From Serratia rhizosphaerae (GTDB taxonomy: Bacteria > Pseudomonadota > Gammaproteobacteria > Enterobacterales > Enterobacteriaceae): a stretch of DNA of 64,000 nt. The translations under genes and the position numbers were made by a program. The stretch is from NCBI RefSeq assembly GCF_009817885.1, contig NZ_CP041764.1:2170001-2234000 (forward strand), given 5' to 3'. Below the pieces are notes generated by a model. That model searched no databases. It was not told where the DNA came from and saw only the letters and a program-made list of their open reading frames with translations. Of the stretch, positions 58,210-64,000 are shown piece after piece. Every line of letters begins with the position of its first letter. The first letter of the stretch is position 1.

Positions 58210-59276
58210 GCCATCTTAGCGCAACAGATTTACAGCAGCGGGTGAAAGGCGGCGAAGCAATTAGCGAGCTGGTGCTGGATGGGCTCGATCTGCGCAACTG
58301 CGACCTGTCTGGCGGTATCTTTCAGGAAGTCTCGCTAAACGGTGCCGATCTGCGCGGCGCCAACCTGCATGAGGCGGTGTTTACCGAGTGCGAGCTGAAC
58401 GATGTTCAGGCCGACGGGGCGCAGCTGGTGCAGACGGTGTTTAACCAGTGCGGCATGGCAAACCTCCGGGCTGCCAGTACGGCGCTGCGCGAGTGCGTCT
58501 TTAACGAATGTGTGCTGACGGCCGGCGACTTTTCTGACGGCCAGTTTGATACCACCCAGTTTATGCGCTGCGAGCTGCAGCAAAGCCGTTTTAGCCGCAG
58601 CGCGCTGGATCGCAGCACCTTCTTTGAAACGCCGCTGGATAAGGCGCAGTTTTCCCAGTGTCGGCTACTGATGACCACCTTTTACGGTATCGATTTGCGC
58701 GGCGTCGATTTCGGCGGCGCCAGCTTCGAGCGGGTGGTGTTCTTTGAATGCGACCAGCGGAATAAAAGCTATGCCCGCCAGCAGTTTACCGGCTGCCAGT
58801 TTACTGATAGCCGCCTTGACGAGGCGGATTTCAGCGGCGCGCAGCTGACCCAGTGCAATTTTAAAGGCGCTTCGCTGCAGCGGGCGAACCTGCGACAGGT
58901 CGACGCCCGTCAGGCGCTGTTTATGGAGGCCGACCTGAGCGGCGTTCAGTGTCAGGGCAGCCAGTTCGATCAGGCGATTATGGTCAATGCGCTGCTGAGC
59001 GGCGCCGATTTCAGCCAGAGCCGGCTGTTTCAGAGTATTTTGCAGCAGGCGGTCGCCGTGGGGACCCGTTTCCGCTTCTGCGATCTGACCTATAGCGACT
59101 TTTCCGGCGCTGATCTGCGTCAGGCGGATTTTACCGACGTCCGTTTTTCCCGAACCCGCTTTCACCGTGCCCGCCAGGACGGCGCGCACATCCCAAATCG
59201 CAGAGGGATGCTGGAATACGATGAAGAATTACTGGCCGCCGAAGCCTGGAGCGCCCAGCGCCACAGCCGAGGTTGA
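58206..59276 (+). CDS. Pentapeptide-repeat protein of T6SS module
   Basis: 356 residues consisting almost wholly of pentapeptide repeats (NGADLRGANLHEA, FSGADLRQADF), so a long quadrilateral beta-helix is expected. Start ATG overlaps the stop of the DUF2169 fusion gene (ATGA), indicating coupled synthesis. No signal peptide or membrane segment. Similar repeat proteins accompany DUF2169, DUF3540 and DUF4150 genes in other T6SS clusters; a structural or chaperone-like role is inferred. Confidence 0.85.
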   Translation: MSHLSATDLQQRVKGGEAISELVLDGLDLRNCDLSGGIFQEVSLNGADLRGANLHEAVFTECELNDVQADGAQLVQTVFNQCGMANLRAASTALRECVFNECVLTAGDFSDGQFDTTQFMRCELQQSRFSRSALDRSTFFETPLDKAQFSQCRLLMTTFYGIDLRGVDFGGASFERVVFFECDQRNKSYARQQFTGCQFTDSRLDEADFSGAQLTQCNFKGASLQRANLRQVDARQALFMEADLSGVQCQGSQFDQAIMVNALLSGADFSQSRLFQSILQQAVAVGTRFRFCDLTYSDFSGADLRQADFTDVRFSRTRFHRARQDGAHIPNRRGMLEYDEELLAAEAWSAQRHSRG

Positions 59277-59291
59277 GGTTAAGGAGAGGTG

Positions 59292-59897
59292 ATGAACAAT
59301 ATCAATCATAAACTGGCTCAGGCGGCGCTGCCGCCGCTGCAGGCCGCTGGCCGGGTAACCCACTGTTTTGCCGACGGCAGCCTGATGGTGGAGTGCGAAG
59401 GCCGCGGCTGGCACTGCCGCCGGGCGGCAAGCTGTCTGATTGCCCCGGCGGTCGGCGACAGCGTGCTGATCGCCGGCGCGGCGGACAAGGCGTGGCTGCT
59501 GGCGGTGCTGGAGCGGGCCGATGAAGGCAGCGCCGAGCTGTCGCTGCCGGGGGATCTGCATATCCGCAGCGCCGGAGAATTAAGCCTGAGCGGCGTCACC
59601 CTGAAGGTGGAAGCGCAGCAAGGGGACTGCCATATCGGCGAGATGAACTACAGCGGTGATAAGCTTTCCGCCTGGGTCAGCCTGACCCGTATGGTCGGCA
59701 AGCGCGCCGAATCGGTATGGCAGACGGTGACCCAGGTCAGTCAGAACCTGTTCCGTCATACCCGTAATACCGAGCAGGTGCGGGCCGGGCAGGTGGATAT
59801 CCGGGCCGATGATTACGCGCGTCTGCACGCGCACAACACGGTGATTACCTCCAAGGCGATCACCAAAGTCGATTCTGAACAGATCCATATGGGCTAA
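59292..59897 (+). CDS. DUF3540 protein of T6SS module
   Basis: 201 residues of the DUF3540 family, always found beside T6SS spike genes. The N-terminal half is small-beta and Ala/Gly-rich (VTHCFADGSLMVECEGRGW, VGDSVLIAG); the C-terminal half has a VgrG-tail-like repetitive pattern (LSLPGDLHIRSAGELSLSG, VRAGQVDIRADDYARLHA), suggesting it stacks on or extends the spike. ATG 59292 follows AGGAGAGG; the GTG at 59289 is less likely. It is 15 bases after the pentapeptide gene and 9 before the PAAR-like gene. Confidence 0.88.
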   Translation: MNNINHKLAQAALPPLQAAGRVTHCFADGSLMVECEGRGWHCRRAASCLIAPAVGDSVLIAGAADKAWLLAVLERADEGSAELSLPGDLHIRSAGELSLSGVTLKVEAQQGDCHIGEMNYSGDKLSAWVSLTRMVGKRAESVWQTVTQVSQNLFRHTRNTEQVRAGQVDIRADDYARLHAHNTVITSKAITKVDSEQIHMG

Positions 59898-59906
59898 GGA
59901 GCCGCG

Positions 59907-60299
59907 ATGTTTGCCAACTGTCAAATGATGGGCGTCGATCTGGCCTTCCCGGACGTGTGCCTGACGCCGATGCCCGCACCGACGCCGGTGCCTTACCCGG
60001 ATATCGCGCTGGGGCCGACGGCGATCCCCAACGCGCTGAATATTCTGTTTATGGGTATGCCGGCCCACAATATGGCGACGGTGACGCCGCTGACCAATGG
60101 CGATAATGCGGGCGTCGCCACCGGCGTGGCGTCCGGCACGGTGATGGGTCCGTCGCGCCACCTGACCGGCTCGTTTACCGTCCTGCTCAAGGGCACGCCG
60201 GCCACCCGCCTGACCAGCGTATCCCTGCAGAACTCCACCAATACGGTGGGGATGCGTATTGTGCCCAGCCAGTTTAAGGTGTTGATGCTGGCGCCGTAA
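59907..60299 (+). CDS. DUF4150 PAAR-like spike tip protein
   Basis: 130 residues of the DUF4150 (PAAR-like) family: DLAFPDVCLTPMPAPTPVPYP at the N-terminus and repeated Gly/Thr-rich loops (VTPLTNGDNAGVATGVASG) that would fold into the cone capping VgrG. Many DUF4150 proteins carry a C-terminal toxin; this one ends at about the length of the bare domain (VLMLAP), so it appears to be a tip without cargo. Last gene of the unit; a strong hairpin follows. Confidence 0.9.
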   Translation: MFANCQMMGVDLAFPDVCLTPMPAPTPVPYPDIALGPTAIPNALNILFMGMPAHNMATVTPLTNGDNAGVATGVASGTVMGPSRHLTGSFTVLLKGTPATRLTSVSLQNSTNTVGMRIVPSQFKVLMLAP

Positions 60300-60336
60300 G
60301 CGCCGTGAAAATCATGGCCGATCGTCGCGTAGCGAC

Positions 60337-60374
60337 ATAAAAAAACGGCTTCCGCCAGCGGAAGCCGTTTTCGT
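60337..60374. terminator. Bidirectional terminator between the PAAR-like gene and yicC
   Basis: AAAACGGCTTCCGC - CA - GCGGAAGCCGTTTT with flanking A and T runs between convergent genes. Confidence 0.87.
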
Positions 60375-60414
60375 GTTAATCATACGTCTGGAGTCATGCC
60401 GGTGGTTGGCGGTA

Positions 60415-61278
60415 TTACTCGATATTCTGAATCTGCTCGCGCATTTGCTCGATCAGCACCTTCAGCTCAATCGCGGAGGTGGTGACGTCGGCATTGATGG
60501 ATTTAGAGGCCAGCGTGTTCGATTCGCGGTTGAACTCCTGCATCATAAAGTCGAGGCGACGACCCACGGCCTCTTTTTTCTTCAGGATGTTGCGCGTTTC
60601 TTTAACGTGCGCCTCCAGGCGGTCCAGCTCTTCGGCCACGTCGATACGCTGCGCCATCAGCACCAGTTCCTGCTCAAGACGGGTATTTTCCAGCTGCACC
60701 TGCGCTTCTTCCAGCTTGCTGACCAGGCGCTCCCGCTGCCATTGCAGAATATTCGGCATCTGCGCGCGCACCTTGACCACTTCTTCGCCGACGGCGTCCA
60801 GGCGCTGTTCGATCAGCGCTTTCAGCGCGGTGCCTTCGCTCTCCCGCGCGGCGATAAAGTCATCTAGCGCGCCGTCCAGCGCCTGCAGCAGCTGTGCGCT
60901 GATGGCGTCCAGATCCTGCTCCTGTGCGGACATCACGCCCGGCCAGCGTAGCACGTCGATCGGGTTGATTTCCCCTTCGTCGCTTTGCATTTTCACCCAG
61001 TTGGCGGCTTCCACCAGCTGTTTGGCCAGCTTTTCGTTCAGAATCAGCGAGCTTTGCGCGCTGGGATCCAACTCAAAGCGCAGGTTGCACTCCACTTTAC
61101 CGCGCGTCAGGCGGCCGCGGATGCGTTCACGAACCACCGGCTCCAGGCTGCGGAACTGCTCCGGCAGGCGGATATAGGTTTCCAGGTAACGTTGGTTAAC
61201 GGAACGCAGCTCCCAAGCTGCGCTGCCCCATTCACCCTTGATTTCACGCCGGGCGTAGGCGGTCATGCTGCGGATCAT
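60415..61278 (-). CDS. yicC: YicC-family endoribonuclease
   Basis: 287 residues matching E. coli YicC throughout: N-terminal YicC domain (MIRSMTAYARREIKGEWG), central helical region, C-terminal DUF1732 domain (EAVGRRLDFMMQEFNRESNT). The family has been shown to act as an endoribonuclease and in E. coli is linked to small-RNA (RyhB) turnover. Divergent from rph and convergent with the T6SS unit; marks the right border of the accessory block. Confidence 0.92.
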   Translation of the reverse strand: MIRSMTAYARREIKGEWGSAAWELRSVNQRYLETYIRLPEQFRSLEPVVRERIRGRLTRGKVECNLRFELDPSAQSSLILNEKLAKQLVEAANWVKMQSDEGEINPIDVLRWPGVMSAQEQDLDAISAQLLQALDGALDDFIAARESEGTALKALIEQRLDAVGEEVVKVRAQMPNILQWQRERLVSKLEEAQVQLENTRLEQELVLMAQRIDVAEELDRLEAHVKETRNILKKKEAVGRRLDFMMQEFNRESNTLASKSINADVTTSAIELKVLIEQMREQIQNIE

Positions 61279-61472
61279 TGTGCGTACCCGAATTAAGAAA
61301 TGATGGTTCGATTATAGCGTTGCCGCCGCGGGCAAGATAGGCATAACGTCACGATGCGACAAGATCGCCGCGCGGCGGGCACTTTGGGCGGTTATCTCGT
61401 CACGTTGCTGCAACTGGCGATATTTTGGGTATAATGCGCAGCCAATGATGATTTAACGTCGGAGAAAGCCCC

Positions 61473-62189
61473 ATGCGTCCAGCTGGCAGAGCACCACAAC
61501 AAGTTCGCCCCCTGACACTCACCCGTCACTACACGAAACACGCTGAAGGCTCAGTGCTGGTTGAGTTTGGCGATACCAAAGTTCTGTGCACCGCCACGGT
61601 TGAAGATGGCGTACCGCGCTTTCTGAAAGGCCAGGGTCAAGGCTGGATCACCGCAGAATACGGCATGCTGCCGCGTTCGACCCACAGCCGCAACGCCCGT
61701 GAAGCGGCGAAAGGCAAGCAGGGCGGACGTACGCTGGAGATTCAGCGGCTGATCGCCCGTTCGCTGCGTGCGGCGGTCGATCTGAAAAAACTGGGCGAGT
61801 TCACCATTACGCTCGACTGCGACGTGCTGCAGGCGGACGGCGGCACCCGCACCGCCTCGATTACCGGCGCCTGCGTGGCGCTGGCCGACGCGCTCAATGC
61901 GTTGGTTGCCGCCGGCAAGCTGAAGGCTAACCCGATGAAAGGCATGGTGGCCGCCGTTTCCGTCGGCATTGTGGGCGGCGAGCCGGTCTGCGATCTGGAA
62001 TATGTGGAAGATTCCGCAGCGGAAACCGATATGAACGTGGTGATGATGGAAGATGGCCGCATGATCGAGGTGCAGGGCACCGCAGAAGGTGAGCCGTTCA
62101 GCCATGATGAGTTGCTGGCGTTGCTGGCGTTGGCCCGAGGGGGCATCGACACTATTTTCCAGGCGCAGAAAGCGGCGCTGGCAGAATAA
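61473..62189 (+). CDS. rph: Ribonuclease PH (intact)
   Basis: Phosphorolytic 3'-5' exoribonuclease that trims tRNA 3' ends. 238 residues, full length, with the phosphate-binding RNAREAAKGKQGGRTLEIQR region and the catalytic DLEYVEDSAAETDMNVVM segment. Unlike E. coli K-12 (rph-1), there is no frameshift near the 3' end, so translation runs up to the pyrE attenuator. First gene of rph-pyrE. Confidence 0.96.
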   Translation: MRPAGRAPQQVRPLTLTRHYTKHAEGSVLVEFGDTKVLCTATVEDGVPRFLKGQGQGWITAEYGMLPRSTHSRNAREAAKGKQGGRTLEIQRLIARSLRAAVDLKKLGEFTITLDCDVLQADGGTRTASITGACVALADALNALVAAGKLKANPMKGMVAAVSVGIVGGEPVCDLEYVEDSAAETDMNVVMMEDGRMIEVQGTAEGEPFSHDELLALLALARGGIDTIFQAQKAALAE

Positions 62190-62194
62190 TTTTT

Positions 62195-62220
62195 AAGGCG
62201 ACTGAGAAGTCGCCTTTTTT
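62195..62220 (+). terminator. pyrE attenuator
   Basis: AAGGCGACT - GAG - AAGTCGCCTT followed by a T run, starting 6 bases after the rph stop. In E. coli this attenuator is overridden when UTP is low because ribosomes in rph follow RNA polymerase closely; the same geometry is seen here. Confidence 0.88.
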
Positions 62221-62274
62221 ACGCCCGGCGATCGGGCGCAGTATGAATCAGTATCAAGACGAGGAGAAGCAGTC

Positions 62275-62916
62275 ATGAAAGCCTATCAGCGCCGGTTTAT
62301 CGAGTTTGCGCTTAACAAGCAGGTATTGAAGTTCGGCGAGTTCACCCTGAAATCCGGCCGCACCAGCCCGTATTTCTTCAACGCCGGCCTGTTCAATACC
62401 GGGCGCGACCTTGCGCTGTTAGGGCGTTTTTATGCTGAGGCGCTGGTGGATGCCGGCATTGATTTCGATTTGCTGTTTGGCCCGGCGTATAAAGGCATTC
62501 CGATTGCTACCACCACCGCCGTCGCGCTGGCCGAACATCACGATCGCGACGTGCCTTACTGCTTCAACCGTAAAGAGGCGAAAACCCACGGCGAAGGCGG
62601 CTCGTTGGTCGGCAGCCCGTTGCAGGGGCGCGTGATGCTGGTGGATGATGTGATCACCGCCGGTACCGCTATTCGTGAGTCTATGGAGATTATCAACGCC
62701 AGCGGCGCCAGCCTGGCCGGCGTGCTGATTTCCCTCGACCGCCAGGAGCGCGGCCGTGGCGAAGTGTCAGCGATTCAGGAAGTGGAGCGCGATTATCACT
62801 GCAAGGTCATCTCTATCGTCACGTTGCAGGATCTGATCGCCTATTTGGCAGAAAAGCCGGAAATGGCGGAGCATCTGGCGGCGGTGCGCGCTTACCGCGA
62901 ACAGTACGGCATTTAA
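62275..62916 (+). CDS. pyrE: Orotate phosphoribosyltransferase
   Basis: Makes OMP from orotate and PRPP in pyrimidine synthesis. 213 residues with the PRPP-binding motif VMLVDDVITAGTA (about 120-132) and catalytic loop with Lys in KEAKTHGEGG. ATG 62275 follows GAGGAG. Downstream of rph and its attenuator. Confidence 0.97.
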   Translation: MKAYQRRFIEFALNKQVLKFGEFTLKSGRTSPYFFNAGLFNTGRDLALLGRFYAEALVDAGIDFDLLFGPAYKGIPIATTTAVALAEHHDRDVPYCFNRKEAKTHGEGGSLVGSPLQGRVMLVDDVITAGTAIRESMEIINASGASLAGVLISLDRQERGRGEVSAIQEVERDYHCKVISIVTLQDLIAYLAEKPEMAEHLAAVRAYREQYGI

Positions 62917-62935
62917 TCGCGCGGCTGACGATATA

Positions 62936-62962
62936 ATAACGCCGGGCATGCCCGGCGTTATC
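62936..62962. terminator. Bidirectional terminator between pyrE and slmA
   Basis: ATAACGCCGGGC - ATG - CCCGGCGTTAT hairpin between convergent stop codons. Confidence 0.82.
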
Positions 62963-63559
62963 TTACTGTAACTGCGCCGCCAGCAGCGGCCAGCGTCCTT
63001 CAAACTCTTCCGTTGGGCGGTAGCGGAATTCGGAACGCACATAGCGTGACAGCATGCCTTCGCAGAATGCCAGCAGCTGGCTGGCCAGCATGGTTTCATC
63101 CACGATAAAACCTTTCCCTTCCCGCAGCTTGCGCTCTTTCAACACCTGGCGCAGTTGCGCTTCGATGCGTTCAAACAGCTGGTTAATCCGGCCCTGCAGG
63201 CGATCCTGTTCAAACATCAGCGCATGGCCGGTCATAATCCGCGTTAACCCCGGGTTGCGCTCGGCAAAGCTGAGGACGAGCAGCAGAATCAGCCGCAGGC
63301 GGCTGAAGGTCTCTTTTTCATCCTGCAGGATCAGGTTGATACGCGTGATCAGGCTATCTTCGATAAACTCGATCAGGCTGTCGAACATCCGCGTCTTGCT
63401 GGGAAAATGCCGGTACAGCGCGGCTTCAGAGACACCGACATTCGCAGCCAGTTTTGCCGTGGTGATGCGCTGGCTGCCGTCGCTGGATTCCAGCATCTGG
63501 GCTAACGCCTGCAGTATCTCCTCGCGCCGATTCCTTTTGGTATTTTCTTTTTCTGCCAT
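62963..63559 (-). CDS. slmA: Nucleoid occlusion factor SlmA
   Basis: TetR-family DNA-binding protein that blocks FtsZ assembly over the nucleoid. 198 residues with N-terminal helix-turn-helix (TAKLAANVGVSEAALYRHF, about 39-57) and the helical FtsZ-interaction domain. It matches E. coli SlmA (Ttk). Downstream of dut on the same strand, but with a gap of 285 bases. Confidence 0.96.
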   Translation of the reverse strand: MAEKENTKRNRREEILQALAQMLESSDGSQRITTAKLAANVGVSEAALYRHFPSKTRMFDSLIEFIEDSLITRINLILQDEKETFSRLRLILLLVLSFAERNPGLTRIMTGHALMFEQDRLQGRINQLFERIEAQLRQVLKERKLREGKGFIVDETMLASQLLAFCEGMLSRYVRSEFRYRPTEEFEGRWPLLAAQLQ

Positions 63560-63844
63560 GTCTGATTAGACCCTTGCTAAAACGGCTTGGACTTTTGGAA
63601 ACCCGGCACCGGCCGCGCCAGAAGCTATTCTGTGCGGCTTATGTGATAGCTTTTTTACGGTGTGGGGTCAGCGGTCTTTACGACCGGTTTTCTTCGCATT
63701 GCCTGGCCTGCGGCGGTTATGCGCCTCATGGTATGACGCGCAGAGCCTTGTCGGCAGCCGGGAAACCCGTTGCTGAGGTCTCCATGCCTCCGGAATACGG
63801 TGTTTCAGGCGGCTTCCCTGCCGGCCATCCTAATGCGGTATTGC
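63560..63844. other. slmA-dut intergenic region
   Basis: 285 bases, clearly longer than I recall for E. coli (about 100). It holds several short inverted repeats on the minus strand, for example CGGTC-GTAAA-GACCG near 63675-63690 and AAGCTAT/ATAGCTT around 63621-63651. The plus-strand frame 63574-63915 runs into dut antisense and has no ribosome site. I see no supported gene. Confidence 0.5.
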
Positions 63845-64000
63845 TTATTGGCGACCCGAGTGGCCGAAGCCGCCCTCGCCGCGTTCGCTGCTGTCGAATT
63901 CTTCGACCAGGTTGAATTCCGCCTGCACCACCGGTACGAAGACCATCTGCGCGATGCGTTCGCCCGGCTCGATGGTGAACGTCTTTTGCCCGCGGTTCCA
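63845..64000 (-). CDS. dut: dUTP diphosphatase, C-terminal part (gene continues beyond window)
   Basis: The reverse strand encodes WNRGQKTFTIEPGERIAQM and ends with the glycine-rich motif V RGEGGFGHSGRQ followed by TAA (63845-63847), which is the end of trimeric dUTPase. The 51 visible residues match E. coli Dut. Hydrolyses dUTP to dUMP, keeping uracil out of DNA and feeding dTMP synthesis. The start lies beyond base 64000. Confidence 0.95.
   Translation of the reverse strand, partial: WNRGQKTFTIEPGERIAQMVFVPVVQAEFNLVEEFDSSERGEGGFGHSGRQ

Noticed and set aside
48409..60414. Insertion sequence, integrase or tRNA attachment site for the accessory block
   Set aside because: No transposase- or integrase-like translation, no tRNA gene and no obvious direct repeats were found at the borders.
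63574..63915. 113-codon plus-strand frame between slmA and dut
   Set aside because: It runs antisense into the end of dut, has no ribosome site, and its translation resembles no protein I know.

Overview
The window is chromosomal DNA of an enterobacterium, most likely Serratia or a close relative in the Yersiniaceae. This rests on three things: gene order and protein sequences recalled from Escherichia coli and Yersinia, a 16S rRNA of Serratia/Yersinia type, and generally GC-rich coding DNA. No database search was possible, so the genus is an inference. No insertion sequence, integrase, CRISPR array or replication origin was seen.

Layout. (1) 1-5956: the end of the ribose operon (rbsC partial, rbsB, rbsK, rbsR), then the opposing yieP-hsrA pair. 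(2) 5957-11606: a complete rRNA operon (P1/P2 promoters, boxA, 16S, tRNA-Glu(TTC), 23S, 5S, terminator). (3) 11656-16378: mobBA, yihD, srkA-dsbA, yihG. (4) 16379-23366: polA with DnaA-box-like sites, Spot 42 RNA (spf), engB, a long CsrC-type RNA rich in GGA motifs, yihI, a small membrane-protein ORF, hemN and the tiny gene yshB. (5) 23477-27835: glnA-glnL-glnG with a sigma-54 promoter and NtrC boxes, then divergent typA, yihX, yihY, dtd and fabY up to 32899. (6) 32930-46089: yicH, xanP, gltS, recG-trmH-spoT-rpoZ-gmk, ligB, yicG. (7) 46090-60414: an accessory block between yicG and yicC, where E. coli K-12 has dinD. (8) 60415-64000: yicC, rph-pyrE with its attenuator, slmA and the 3' end of dut.

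Most of the window is conserved housekeeping DNA. Two or three gene-order junctions differ from E. coli K-12. The clearest lies across the rRNA operon: its left flank is that of E. coli rrnC and its right flank that of rrnA.

The accessory block is the part worth attention. It starts with a secreted choloylglycine-hydrolase/penicillin-V-acylase-type enzyme and a divergent LysR regulator. An orphan type VI secretion (T6SS) spike module follows: vgrG, a DUF2169-pentapeptide adaptor, a second pentapeptide protein, DUF3540, and a DUF4150 PAAR-like tip. On both sides of vgrG, in AT-rich DNA, lie nine short genes or gene remnants. Each encodes one membrane segment followed by a small soluble domain. 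Seven look like one diverged family (DUF3592-like) and two form a separate paralogous pair. At least two of the nine are broken by single-base changes in homopolymer runs. The vgrG gene is GC-rich at its 5' end and becomes AT-rich over its last third, as if its C-terminal region and the small-gene arrays were exchanged as a cassette. No classical toxin domain is visible. The effector may be the VgrG C-terminal extension, may be encoded elsewhere, or may have been lost while the presumed immunity array stayed.
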